NCBI GenBank assembly: GCA_002699485.1
Contig: PAAV01000059.1
Location: 12,493 to 74,334, forward strand
Direction: 5' to 3'
DNA: 61,842 bases
Origin: Chloroflexota bacterium
GTDB lineage: Bacteria; Chloroflexota; Dehalococcoidia; Lucifugimonadales; UBA2962
Under the pieces are notes generated by a model, which was given only the letters and a program-made list of their open reading frames with translations, was not told where the DNA came from and did no database searches. This document shows, piece by piece, positions 37,749 through 46,936 of this stretch (within the stretch, counting starts at the first letter, position 1; the number at the start of each line of letters is the position of its first letter). Both the position numbers and the translations under genes were made by a program.

Positions 37749-38412
37749 CACGAGAATTAATCTCTGTGTTGTTGATTCTCTCAAGATAATTAAGACCTTT
37801 AGTAGTATCCGATGCAACTTTTGCCTTATCTGAATTCCTCACACGAAACTTAAATAACCAATAAGTGAATTCTCTGTGCTGCATCAATGACAATCCTTTT
37901 CTATGTTTTGCGCCCGTCGTGAATTTATACTTATTTAGCAAGTCTTCAATACATTGGCCATAAATGTTTACGAATACTTGGTCCCTATCATTGCTGATGT
38001 ATTTTGCACTTCTGGAAATATTTCGCTTTTGAATTTCCTGTTCCACTACAGTTTGCAAAGCCTCTTCTACTATAACCCCATAATAGTAGTTTAAAAATCC
38101 TCGATATTTTGAATGTCCAGCACGTGATTTTATTAAACTTGCAATTGAATCTGTTTGAAATCTATGTGGCAATGTTCCCAAAATGAGAAGATCATCTTTT
38201 TCACTTTTTGGTATTATTCCGTTTACTGAACCACAAAGTCTTTGAGCTAAAAGCTGCCAATCAAAGGCCTCGCCTGCTATAAAGTATCTGAATGTTTTAC
38301 CTCTGTAGACTTCTTCGGTGACTGACCATGCCCCAATAGCATCCATAAGACAGTAAACCCAATCGTTGCCACTTTGAATATCTTCTTTTAACCTGTCGAT
38401 CACATCAATCAA
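37732..38412 (-). CDS. Conserved-looking protein of unknown function
   Basis: I do not recognise this 226-residue protein. It has no signal peptide or membrane helix, is rich in Arg, Lys, Tyr and Phe, and begins with a helical acidic segment (IDVIDRLKEDI). A stretch around HRFQTDSIASLIKSRAGHSKYRGFLNYYYG and a basic RKGLSLMQHREFTYWLFKFRVRN area, described here in parts only (HRKGLSLMQHREF), suggest nucleic acid contact, but this is a guess. The frame opens at GTG 38421, but AGGAG overlaps it and fits a TTG at 38412 (spacing 7). Lies between valS and secA, overlapping valS by 17 bases. Confidence 0.6.
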   Translation of the reverse strand: MIDVIDRLKEDIQSGNDWVYCLMDAIGAWSVTEEVYRGKTFRYFIAGEAFDWQLLAQRLCGSVNGIIPKSEKDDLLILGTLPHRFQTDSIASLIKSRAGHSKYRGFLNYYYGVIVEEALQTVVEQEIQKRNISRSAKYISNDRDQVFVNIYGQCIEDLLNKYKFTTGAKHRKGLSLMQHREFTYWLFKFRVRNSDKAKVASDTTKGLNYLERINNTEINSRVNSVA

Positions 38413-38482
38413 ACTATTCACTCCTCAGAGCATAAAAAAAATATACAGTACGGTTACGATGAAGACTAGTAATATCAGTCAT

Positions 38483-41122
38483 TTAAGCATGACATTTCTT
38501 GTACTTCTTACCGCTACCGCATGGGCAAGAATCATTTCTGCCTATCTTTTGTTTACCACTTGGTGATCTTAATGGCTGACCAGATGGTTGTGATTTCTGG
38601 TTAATATTCCGAGCTGCGAAATTTGAATTAGATGGATTAGACGGTGTTCCCTTTTGAGTTCTTGGTTGGCTGGTACGATTGGATAAATCTACATGGAATA
38701 TAGAGCGCGAAATATCATGTTGAATTTGGCTTAACAAAGATTCAAATTGATCCCTCGCCTGTTTTTTGTACATTACTAAAGGGTCACGCTGTCCAAATGC
38801 ATAAAGACCGGTCCCCTGCCTAATCTGCTCCATAGATGTCAGATGTTGAATCCAATTAACATCGATAAACCTCAGCATCAATTGCTGTTCAATCTTCCGA
38901 GTCAATTCACTAGACATTTCTACTTCTCTGGTTTCATACTTGTGATGCAAATATGAAGCAAAGTAGTCTTCTATATCGTCCGAGGTCATTTCTTTCATGG
39001 CTGAACTATCTTTTGCATTAGAATCAATCGGTACTATAGAAGATATATCCTTTAGCATGTTTTCTAGCTCCCATTGATCCCTTGAAACACCATAAACATA
39101 ATTATCAATAGTTTGACTTACTTCTTTTTCAACCATCTCTAAAATATTTTCTTTAATATTTGTGCCTGCGAGCACTTTGGATCTTTCTTTGTAAATAATG
39201 TCTCTTTGAGTATTAATTACATCATCGTAATCGACCAGATGTTTCCTCATATCAAAATGAAATGCTTCGACTTTAACCTGAGCATTTTCCAATGTTTTTG
39301 AAATCATCTTGTTCTCTAGCGGAGTATCTTCATCAATGCCCGTCCATGACATAACTGATTTGATCGCGTCTCCAGCAAATCTTTTCAAAAGGACATCTTC
39401 AAGCGATATATAAAATCTCGTACTCCCCGGATCGCCCTGCCTTCCTGCCCTGCCTCGCAATTGATTATCAATTCTGCGCGCATCATGCCTCTCAGTTCCG
39501 ATCACATGTAGACCTCCCAGTTTTAGAACTGATTGATGGTCTTTTGTCCATTCATCATTGCTGCGAGAAACCTGGCTTCCTCCCAATATAATATCGGTAC
39601 CTCGGCCAGCCATATTTGTAGCTACAGTAACCGCGGCCGGTCGGCCTGCTTCAGAAACAATTGCTGCTTCCTGCTCATGATGCTTGGCATTTAAAACCTG
39701 ATGCTTGATACCGCGTTTTTTTAACATGTCGCTTAATGCTTCTGATTTTGCTATGTCTACGGTGCCTACCAAAACCGGTTGTCCTTTAGAGTGTCGCTCA
39801 CTAATTTCATTTACCACAGCTTTAAACTTGGATTTCTCCGTCCCATACACCAAGTCGTTTTGATCCAACCGTACATTTGGTGCATTAGATGGCACAGTAA
39901 CAACATCTAATTTGTAAATTTTCCAAAACTCTTCTGCTTCTGTTGAAGCTGTACCAGTCATGCCCGCTAATTTTTCATATAGCCTAAAATAGTTTTGCAA
40001 AGTAATCGTCGCATATGTAATTGACTCACGCCGAACCTCAAGATTTTCTTTAGCTTCCAACGCTTGATGTAGTCCTTCTGAGTACCTGCGACCAGGCATA
40101 AGCCTACCAGTGAATTCATCGACGATCACTACTTGACCATCTTTTACAACGTAGTCCCGGTCTCTTTCAAAAATCGCCTCAGCTTTCAGAGAATTCTCCA
40201 CAAATGCTACCGTCCTAACGTTTTCCTCACTGTAGAGATTTTTCACCTTTAGCATCTGCTCCAACTTATCAATTCCATCAGGAGTTAATGATGCAGACCG
40301 ATGTTTTACATCAATTGTGTAATGTAAATCCTGTTGTAAAGTAGGGCCGAGTTTAGCGAATCTTTTATAGTCACTCGGTGAATCTTGAGATGGCCCACTA
40401 ATAATCAAGGGAGTTCTAGCTTCGTCAATCAATATATTATCCACTTCATCGACGATAGCATAAGACAACTCAGGTTGAACTTTTTGACTTAGGTCATTGA
40501 CCATATTGTCTCGCAAGTAATCAAATCCGAATTCATTGTTGGTGCCATAGGTTATATCTGCTCTGCAGGCATCATGCCGTGCCGCCGATACCATGTGGTC
40601 CTCTTCAGTATCATCGGGTTTATCAGCAGAATACATCAAAGCTCCTTGATTCTGTAAAGCTCCAATGCTTAGCCCTAAAAATGAGTAGATCGTACCCATC
40701 CAATTTGCATCCCGACGGGCTAAATAATCATTAACTGTAACCACATGCACTCCGTTACCTGAAAGCGCATTTAAATAGGCTGGAAGAGTCGCTACTAAAG
40801 TTTTACCCTCTCCAGTTTTCATTTCGGCTATCCTGCCCTGGTGTAAAGCCACACCGCCTAATAGCTGGACATCAAAATGACGTAATCCGATCGATCTAAC
40901 TGAAGCTTCCCGTACAGTAGCAAAGGCTTCAATTAGCAAATCTTCTAACGTCTCACCTTGTTTTAAACGCGACCTAAATTCTGTGGTTTTATCACGCAAT
41001 TCTTGGTCAGTTAAAGCTTGAAAATTAGGCTCTAATTCATTGATCTTCTCAACAAATTGTTGAAGATCTTTTATGACTCTTTCATTCGAGTCGCCTAGAA
41101 GATTTGTAAAACGCTTAAGCAA
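38483..41122 (-). CDS. secA: Protein translocase ATPase SecA
   Basis: Motor of the Sec export pathway, at the SecYEG channel. 879 residues: DEAD motor NBD1 with Walker A KTGEGKTLV (about 101-109), DEVDNILIDEARTPLIISG, preprotein cross-linking domain, NBD2 with TNMAGRGTDIILGG and RGRAGRQGDPG, helical scaffold, and a C-terminal low-complexity linker ending in a SEC-C zinc motif CPCGSGKKYKKCH that binds SecB-like partners or ribosomes. ATG at 41122. Confidence 0.97.
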   Translation of the reverse strand: MLKRFTNLLGDSNERVIKDLQQFVEKINELEPNFQALTDQELRDKTTEFRSRLKQGETLEDLLIEAFATVREASVRSIGLRHFDVQLLGGVALHQGRIAEMKTGEGKTLVATLPAYLNALSGNGVHVVTVNDYLARRDANWMGTIYSFLGLSIGALQNQGALMYSADKPDDTEEDHMVSAARHDACRADITYGTNNEFGFDYLRDNMVNDLSQKVQPELSYAIVDEVDNILIDEARTPLIISGPSQDSPSDYKRFAKLGPTLQQDLHYTIDVKHRSASLTPDGIDKLEQMLKVKNLYSEENVRTVAFVENSLKAEAIFERDRDYVVKDGQVVIVDEFTGRLMPGRRYSEGLHQALEAKENLEVRRESITYATITLQNYFRLYEKLAGMTGTASTEAEEFWKIYKLDVVTVPSNAPNVRLDQNDLVYGTEKSKFKAVVNEISERHSKGQPVLVGTVDIAKSEALSDMLKKRGIKHQVLNAKHHEQEAAIVSEAGRPAAVTVATNMAGRGTDIILGGSQVSRSNDEWTKDHQSVLKLGGLHVIGTERHDARRIDNQLRGRAGRQGDPGSTRFYISLEDVLLKRFAGDAIKSVMSWTGIDEDTPLENKMISKTLENAQVKVEAFHFDMRKHLVDYDDVINTQRDIIYKERSKVLAGTNIKENILEMVEKEVSQTIDNYVYGVSRDQWELENMLKDISSIVPIDSNAKDSSAMKEMTSDDIEDYFASYLHHKYETREVEMSSELTRKIEQQLMLRFIDVNWIQHLTSMEQIRQGTGLYAFGQRDPLVMYKKQARDQFESLLSQIQHDISRSIFHVDLSNRTSQPRTQKGTPSNPSNSNFAARNINQKSQPSGQPLRSPSGKQKIGRNDSCPCGSGKKYKKCHA

Positions 41123-41164
41123 GACAATTAAACTTTATTGAGGAATATCCTATGCAATATCTAA

Positions 41165-41173
41165 ATTATACCA
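41165..41173 (-). promoter_or_regulatory. Extended -10 promoter of secA
   Basis: Minus-strand TGGTATAAT, an extended -10 with consensus TATAAT, 43 bases before the secA ATG. The -35 is weak. Confidence 0.5.
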
Positions 41174-41242
41174 ATGAAATCAGAGATTTATCTGAAAATT
41201 TTGTTTCATTACCTGACTTATCATCGAAAAAGTTTCAAGTGT

Positions 41243-42205
41243 TTAAGTAGAATCAGGACTTTCAAACATGGCTCCAACTGATTGATCTCGGTGTATTCGA
41301 TTAATTGCCTCTCCAAGTAAAGGTGCTATAGATAAAACTTCCAATCCATCCCACCTTCTTTTCTGTGGCACAGGGACACTATCTGCAACAGCCATCTTGA
41401 TAATCTTAGAATTTTTTAGTAGCTCAGAAGCATCGCCGGAAAGTAGTGGGTGTGTTACCGCACAAAAAATCTCAGAGGCTCCTTGTGCTATCAAAGCATT
41501 CTCTGCAGCTAAGATAGTTCCACCGGTACCCACTTCATCATCAACAATTAGAGCCGTCTTTCCTTTTACAGAACCAATAAGAGTTGCTGCTTCGACCTGG
41601 TCATTATTTCCTAATCGCTGTTTTTCAATGATTGCTATCGGGGAATCTAAAAGCCTAGCTGTGCTCCGCGCTCTTTTAGCATCTCCTACATCAGTAGCAA
41701 CAACCACAAAATCAGACCCAGCTACAGTTTGAAAATGTCGTGCAAGTATTGGTATGGCTGTCAATTCATCAACAGGTATATTAAAGAATCCCTGGATCTG
41801 TCCAGCATGTAAATCTAACGTTAATACACGATCAGCGCCAGCTACAGACAGAAAATCTGCTACCAATCTAGCAGTAATAGCAACGCGAGGCTGATCTTTT
41901 TTATCTGTGCGGCCGTAAGCATAGTGCGGGATAACTGCAGTTACCCTACCTGCAGAAGCCCTTTTAGCAGCATCTATCATAATCAATAATTCCATCAAGT
42001 TATCGTTTACTGGAGTTGATAATGGCTGAACTATAAAAACATCCTTGCCACGAATATTCTCTTTTATCCTTACAAAAGTATTATCGTTTGAGAATTTAAA
42101 CGCCTCACTACTTGCTAGAGATGTACCAAGATATTTACAAATGTCTTTAGCTAGCTCTAAGTGAGCATTGCCCGATAAAACTTTAAGATCATCAAATGGA
42201 GGCAT
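41243..42205 (-). CDS. prs: Ribose-phosphate pyrophosphokinase
   Basis: Makes PRPP from ribose 5-phosphate and ATP for nucleotide, histidine and tryptophan synthesis. 320 residues of the class I type: LSGNAHLELAKDIC, DLHAGQIQGFF, RARSTARLL and the PRPP loop ALIVDDEVGTGGTI. ATG at 42205. A TATAAT (42246-42241, minus strand) about 36 bases upstream is a likely -10. Confidence 0.96.
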   Translation of the reverse strand: MPPFDDLKVLSGNAHLELAKDICKYLGTSLASSEAFKFSNDNTFVRIKENIRGKDVFIVQPLSTPVNDNLMELLIMIDAAKRASAGRVTAVIPHYAYGRTDKKDQPRVAITARLVADFLSVAGADRVLTLDLHAGQIQGFFNIPVDELTAIPILARHFQTVAGSDFVVVATDVGDAKRARSTARLLDSPIAIIEKQRLGNNDQVEAATLIGSVKGKTALIVDDEVGTGGTILAAENALIAQGASEIFCAVTHPLLSGDASELLKNSKIIKMAVADSVPVPQKRRWDGLEVLSIAPLLGEAINRIHRDQSVGAMFESPDST

Positions 42206-42297
42206 TTATAGTCCTTAATAAATTAATAGTATGCTGGCGGATTATAGCATTCTAGTTCCTATTACAACCAATTATAGCCGCGTCAGGGATTTATTCC

Positions 42298-42327
42298 TTG
42301 ACCTTAGAATTCGTAGCCAGATAAACT
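42298..42327 (+). promoter_or_regulatory. Sigma70-type promoter of the sulfate assimilation genes
   Basis: TTGACC (42298-42303), 18-base spacer, TAAACT (42322-42327). GTCAGGGA (42282-42289) and TCCTTGAC (42295-42302) pair, with one G-T wobble, over a 5-base loop and end in the -35 box: a candidate operator. The leader to cysH is about 110 bases; I see no known riboswitch in it. Confidence 0.5.
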
Positions 42328-42442
42328 ATTTAACACGGTACTATCGATTAACGTAACATCTTGTGCACGCTAAATCATTATAAATCAGCGACATTTGGTT
42401 TTAACACACCCATCTAATAAAGCGCATATATGATTCTTTAAC

Positions 42443-43225
42443 TTGGTTAAGAAATTTAAATTGACAAAACCTAATACAAAACAATCTGAATCACAAAAAG
42501 TTACCTTCTCTCCATCAGAAGCAACTGAAATTGCCAGGGATCTAGATGGCAAGTCTGCTGAAGACGTAATTTTATGGGCTAGTAACACGTTTGGGAAAAG
42601 ATTGGTTTTGTCCACAAGTTTCCAAGTTACTGGCATGGTGATTCTCGATATGTTGAGCAAAATTGCTCCAGAAACGCGAGTTATAACATTAGATACTGGC
42701 AGGCTGCCTAAAGCCACATACGATCTCATTGATGAAGTCCAAGATCAGTACGATATAACAATAGAAGTTCAATATCCCGATAGTAGTGAACTCAAAAAGA
42801 TTGTCATGAAACATGGAATCAATATGTTCTATAAAAGCTATTCATTGAGGCTGTTATGTTGTGAGAAACGTAAGCTAGACCCTTTGGATAATGCTTTAAG
42901 TGATGTAGACGCATGGATAACTGGACTGACACGGCATCAGGGTGTCACCAGGACTGACACGCCTAAAGTTACAATAGATCATAAGCACAATAACATAGTA
43001 AAAATTAGCCCTATCGCAGACTGGGATAACGAAATGATTTGGAAATACATCAAAGACAACAATGTCCCTTACAATACTTTGTATGACCAAGGGTATACAA
43101 GCATCGGTTGCGATCCTTGTACGAGGCCAATAGAAAAGAATGAAGACGATAGATCAGGTCGTTGGTGGTGGGAACAAGGGATGCCAAAAGAATGTGGTAT
43201 CCACTTCACCGCTAAAGCTGATTAA
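42443..43225 (+). CDS. cysH: Assimilatory APS/PAPS reductase with 4Fe-4S cluster motifs
   Basis: Reduces activated sulfate to sulfite. About 260 residues. Cluster cysteines LLCCEKRKLDPL and GCDPCTRP are present, the signature of enzymes that use APS rather than PAPS, and the catalytic cysteine is in the C-terminal KECGIHF. TLDTGRLPKATY is the usual substrate-binding region. Start is uncertain: TTG at 42443 or TTG at 42461, neither with a clear ribosome site. Followed by sat-cysC after 26 bases. Confidence 0.9.
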   Translation: MVKKFKLTKPNTKQSESQKVTFSPSEATEIARDLDGKSAEDVILWASNTFGKRLVLSTSFQVTGMVILDMLSKIAPETRVITLDTGRLPKATYDLIDEVQDQYDITIEVQYPDSSELKKIVMKHGINMFYKSYSLRLLCCEKRKLDPLDNALSDVDAWITGLTRHQGVTRTDTPKVTIDHKHNNIVKISPIADWDNEMIWKYIKDNNVPYNTLYDQGYTSIGCDPCTRPIEKNEDDRSGRWWWEQGMPKECGIHFTAKAD

Positions 43226-43251
43226 ACTAAATCTACGGAAAGTATAAAAAT

Positions 43252-44976
43252 TTGAGTAATAAAAAATCAACCAACAAATTAATAACACCCTATGGTGAAA
43301 AACTGGTAAATCTTATAGCAAATGAAGAAGAAATCGCCGACCTCAAAAATCTGGCTACGGAATTGAATTCGGTACAAATATCTGAACGATCGATGTGTGA
43401 TTTCGAGATGATGTCTACCGGGGCGTTTTCACCATTAGACAGATTTATGAATCAAGCAGATTATCAAAGCGTGGTGGAAACGCAAAGATTATCTAATGGA
43501 ACACTTTTCCCTATTCCAATAACTTTACCTATAAACTCTACTGACGACGTAAAACTTGATAGTCAAATAGCCCTAAGAAGTCCAAAAAATGACCTCCTGG
43601 CAATAATGACTGTCGAAGAAATTTATGAGTGTGATCAAAAGGCTGATGCGAAAAAGGTTTTTGGCACAGATGATACAAAGCATCCCATGGTAGCTGAAAT
43701 GGAAACATGGGGAAAATATAACATTAGCGGCAAAGTCCAAACGATACAAACCCCCAGTCACAGCGATTTCAATCCACTCAGGCTAACCCCTGGCGAAACA
43801 CGCTTGAGACTAGAAGAATTTGGATATGAAAATGTGGTAGCTTTTCAAACTAGAAATCCGTTACATAGAGTCCATGAGGAGCTTACTAAAAGAGCAGCCG
43901 AATCAGTAGATGGTGTCCTGCTTATCCATCCGGTAGTAGGAATGACAAAACCTGGTGATGTTGATCATTACACAAGGGTTAGAACCTATAAAGCTTTAAC
44001 GGATAATTATTACGATCAAGATAAAGTCTTATTATCTCTGCTACCCTTGGCAATGAGAATGGGAGGGCCAAGAGAGGCAATATGGCATGCCATAATAAGA
44101 CGAAACTATGGAGCAAACCATTTGATTGTTGGTAGAGATCATGCAGGTCCAGGAGTTGATTCTAAGGGCAATCCTTTTTATGGTCCTTACGATGCTCAAG
44201 AATCAGTACTTGAACATCAAACCGAATTGGGAGTAAAAATGGTACCTTTCCAAATGGTGGTTTATCTGCCTGATGAGGATCGATACGAAGAAATTTCTAA
44301 AGTCGATGACACAATGAAAACTGCTTCCATTTCTGGCACACAAGTTAGAGATGATTACCTCTCCCTTGGCAAGTCACTTCCAACTTGGTTTACAAGGCCA
44401 GAAGTTTCGCAAATCTTAGAGCAAAGTTTCCCGCCTATGCACCAACAGGGTGTATGTCTTTGGTTTACCGGGTTAAGTGGAGCTGGTAAAACTGCTACTG
44501 CAGATATAGTCACTAATATGATTCTGGAGAAGGGTCGCCGCTCTACGGTGCTTGATGGTGACGTAGTTAGAACGCACCTCAGCAAAGGTTTAGGATTCTC
44601 TGCGGAAGACAGAGATACTAACATTCGACGTATCGGGTTTGTAGCTGCCGAAGTAGTTCGGCATGGTGGAATAGCAATCTGTGCTGCAGTGAGCCCTTAT
44701 ATTGCTACAAGAAACGAAGTTAGAGAAATGGTTGGATCGGATAAGTTTATTGAAGTACATGTAGCTACGCCATTAGAAGTGGCTGAATCAAGAGACGTCA
44801 AAGGGATGTATGCAAAAGCTCGAAGAGGCGAAATCAAAGGATTTACCGGTATAGATGACCCTTATGAAGAACCTGTAAACCCAGAAATCACTTTAGATAC
44901 TGTGAAGTTTTCTGCTGAAGAAAATGCAAATCGAATCGTAACAGAACTCGAGAAACGCGGTTTTTTTAAAAGCTGA
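43252..44976 (+). CDS. Bifunctional ATP sulfurylase / APS kinase
   Basis: 574 residues joining two enzymes of sulfate activation. ATP sulfurylase (about 1-395) carries QTRNPLHRVHEE (the QxRNxxHxxH active site) and GRDHAGPG. APS kinase (about 400-574) has P-loop GLSGAGKT, FSAEDRDTNIRRIG and the catalytic Ser in AAVSPYIATR, so it looks active and would make PAPS. Order is sulfurylase then kinase, as in fungi and some bacteria. TTG start at 43252. Convergent with the glycan cluster end, with no gap. Confidence 0.93.
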   Translation: MSNKKSTNKLITPYGEKLVNLIANEEEIADLKNLATELNSVQISERSMCDFEMMSTGAFSPLDRFMNQADYQSVVETQRLSNGTLFPIPITLPINSTDDVKLDSQIALRSPKNDLLAIMTVEEIYECDQKADAKKVFGTDDTKHPMVAEMETWGKYNISGKVQTIQTPSHSDFNPLRLTPGETRLRLEEFGYENVVAFQTRNPLHRVHEELTKRAAESVDGVLLIHPVVGMTKPGDVDHYTRVRTYKALTDNYYDQDKVLLSLLPLAMRMGGPREAIWHAIIRRNYGANHLIVGRDHAGPGVDSKGNPFYGPYDAQESVLEHQTELGVKMVPFQMVVYLPDEDRYEEISKVDDTMKTASISGTQVRDDYLSLGKSLPTWFTRPEVSQILEQSFPPMHQQGVCLWFTGLSGAGKTATADIVTNMILEKGRRSTVLDGDVVRTHLSKGLGFSAEDRDTNIRRIGFVAAEVVRHGGIAICAAVSPYIATRNEVREMVGSDKFIEVHVATPLEVAESRDVKGMYAKARRGEIKGFTGIDDPYEEPVNPEITLDTVKFSAEENANRIVTELEKRGFFKS

Positions 44977-45975
44977 CTAAGAACTACTAAAAAATTTGGC
45001 CCACAGTCTTAAATCTAATACTTGAACAGGGTTGTGAAACAAAGATAAGCATATAGACCTTAAACCTTCTAGGACTCTTAGCGAACAGAAGTGTTCATAT
45101 GCTGCTCTTCTGAAAAACACACTCATTATTTCGCTTTTATAATTATGTGCATCTGGGTGAATAGTGTTACTTGAAAGCGAGCGGCGAAATACTATTTCTC
45201 TCTCTTGCCAAGCTAAAAGATCCATCGTATTGGTCTTTGTATCAGGGTGAACTCGGTAAGACGCCAAGATCTTATTTACTTGAGCTGGCTCATATTTAGA
45301 TAATAATCTTAATAAAAGTTCGAAATCCATAACCATATGTAAGTTTTCATCCACGAATCCTACTTCTTCTAATGCCGTCCTTCTAAAAAAAAGTGCCGGC
45401 TGGGCAACATAACTTTTTACAGCAAACAGAAGATTTAATACTGACGGAATCTTAGGCGAGAACGTGTTCTGCTCAATTCCTTCTGAGTTAATTTCGCTCC
45501 AATCTCCATAAAATAATCCGGCACTCGGATTATCAATCATTGCCTTTGCAACTAAGAGAAAAGCGTTAGGACGGTATATATCATCCGCATTAATCCAAGC
45601 AACAACATCGCCAGTTGACTTTGCAAAACCTTTGTTGATTGCATCCGACTGACCTTTGTCATTCTCTGATTTCCATTCAGTAATCCAGGGTGAATATTTT
45701 TCCAGCACGGATTTAGTATTGTCAGTACTACCACCATCCATGACAAAATACTCGACGCGAGGGTAATTTTGAAGTAAAACAGACCGAATTGTCTGTTCAA
45801 TAAACGCCCCTTGGTTAAAAGATGGAGTGATGACAGTAATTAATGGAAGATCTTTTCTAAGGAGAAACTCAGATTCATGTAAAGAGAGCTCCTTATCTGG
45901 GTATTTATTTTGATATGGCCAGATATCTTTTTCTTTGGAGCTGGAGGGTAGTTGCTTTACCGATATATCTTTCAT
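44977..45975 (-). CDS. Family 2 glycosyltransferase
   Basis: 332 residues with a GT-A fold. The N-terminal PLITVITPSFNQGAFIEQTI leads to the metal-binding region MDGGSTDNT and AWINADDIY (DxD-like). The catalytic ED/QxxRW region is less clear near QPALFFRR. No membrane helix. ATG at 45975. It is the last gene of the glycan cluster and is probably cytoplasmic, adding a sugar to the lipid-linked or nucleotide-linked chain. Donor and acceptor are unknown. Confidence 0.85.
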   Translation of the reverse strand: MKDISVKQLPSSSKEKDIWPYQNKYPDKELSLHESEFLLRKDLPLITVITPSFNQGAFIEQTIRSVLLQNYPRVEYFVMDGGSTDNTKSVLEKYSPWITEWKSENDKGQSDAINKGFAKSTGDVVAWINADDIYRPNAFLLVAKAMIDNPSAGLFYGDWSEINSEGIEQNTFSPKIPSVLNLLFAVKSYVAQPALFFRRTALEEVGFVDENLHMVMDFELLLRLLSKYEPAQVNKILASYRVHPDTKTNTMDLLAWQEREIVFRRSLSSNTIHPDAHNYKSEIMSVFFRRAAYEHFCSLRVLEGLRSICLSLFHNPVQVLDLRLWAKFFSSS

Positions 45976-45981
45976 TAACTT

Positions 45982-46080
45982 CTAAAACCCACCCTGCTTG
46001 CCGAAATTGTTACGCGTTTTTTGAGTAACTGCAAAACGAGGCCTCAATTCCATGTGGGATATAACATCAGGAACCATCAT
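45982..46080 (-). CDS. Short ORF of unknown meaning after the acetyltransferase gene
   Basis: 32 codons from ATG at 46080 to TAG, beginning MMVPDVISHMELRPRF and overlapping the acetyltransferase end by 14 bases. It fills the gap before the glycosyltransferase. It may be a fragment carried in with the GC-rich acetyltransferase block, or non-coding; I see no family match. Confidence 0.2.
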   Translation of the reverse strand: MMVPDVISHMELRPRFAVTQKTRNNFGKQGGF

Positions 46081-46936
46081 AAATCCGCCCTGGATCAACA
46101 ACGCAAACATAGCCTTTGGAAGTCTTAACGGTGAACCCATCCGGTAGTTGCTGTGGTTTGCCATTGTTCACAACGAATATGTTCGGATCAAGTTCATAAG
46201 CGGCTCGCGCCATCGCCCTCACCTCGTGGCCTACGAAAAAACGTGCGATTGCATTGCCCACCGAACCAATCTTTACTTTACCCGCCACCTCCATCAGTCG
46301 ACCTACACGATTAAAATCCATTTTCGGATCCTCGCCGGAGGGCGGGTACACCTGGCTGGAGAATGAGACGATTTTGCCATCGGGTTGACGGAGTAGGCGC
46401 CTCGCTATTCGTGTCTGCCGGAATGGCACATCAAGTTCGATTTCACAAACATGCACTGCCGTGAGGTACTCAAAACGCACTCCAAGCATTAGAAACATGC
46501 CACCTTGATCCATCACCTGAGCGATCGGACTATCACTCCCCCAGGCTGAAATCGTACTGGGGTCTATGATCTCACTGGCAAGAGGACCGATAACCGCCAC
46601 GCTGTGTCGACTGTGGATGCTGCGAAAAGCCCCGGAACGCAGCCGTGCCGCTTCAGAGATCGCACCGGAATTAGAAGGAGTAGACGCCGGATCAAATAAA
46701 AACTCGGGGTCATTTGCCGCCGGTATCGTGAAAGTCGGCACAACAAGCGTGCCCTCTGGTCCCAAGACTTCCAAGAATGCATCAACTACCGTGTCGGCAC
46801 CGCCCTCGACGTTACCAATACTGCTTAAAGAGCTATGCACCATCAACAATCCAGAGCGAGGTACTCCCAGTTCAACTAAAGCCTGGACAAGGTCTACTTT
46901 CCGAACAATATCATCTCTGGAGGCGTCAGTTACCAT
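46067..46936 (-). CDS. AAC(3)-family N-acetyltransferase (likely amino-sugar acetyltransferase)
   Basis: 289 residues of the aminoglycoside 3-N-acetyltransferase family, which includes many glycan-cluster enzymes that acetylate amino sugars with acetyl-CoA. The signature LLMVHSSLSSIGNVEGGAD (30-48), GTLVVPTFT and the HSRHSVAVIGPLA region are clear. The gene is GC-richer than all its neighbours: two 60-base lines, 46561-46620 and 46681-46740, hold 34 and 31 G+C, against 22 and 19 in lines 47461-47520 and 48421-48480. Its ATG is embedded in the end of a DegT aminotransferase remnant. Recent transfer is likely. Resistance is not implied. Confidence 0.85.
   Translation of the reverse strand: MVTDASRDDIVRKVDLVQALVELGVPRSGLLMVHSSLSSIGNVEGGADTVVDAFLEVLGPEGTLVVPTFTIPAANDPEFLFDPASTPSNSGAISEAARLRSGAFRSIHSRHSVAVIGPLASEIIDPSTISAWGSDSPIAQVMDQGGMFLMLGVRFEYLTAVHVCEIELDVPFRQTRIARRLLRQPDGKIVSFSSQVYPPSGEDPKMDFNRVGRLMEVAGKVKIGSVGNAIARFFVGHEVRAMARAAYELDPNIFVVNNGKPQQLPDGFTVKTSKGYVCVVDPGRIYDGS

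Noticed and set aside
42206-42442. The gap between prs and cysH as a site for a tRNA or riboswitch.
   Set aside because: No TTCGA-type T-loop, no cloverleaf and no known sulfur riboswitch pattern is visible; only promoters and a short inverted repeat.
46067-46936. AAC(3)-like gene as an antibiotic resistance determinant.
   Set aside because: Members of this family are common in glycan clusters; cluster position and the DegT remnant point to amino-sugar acetylation.
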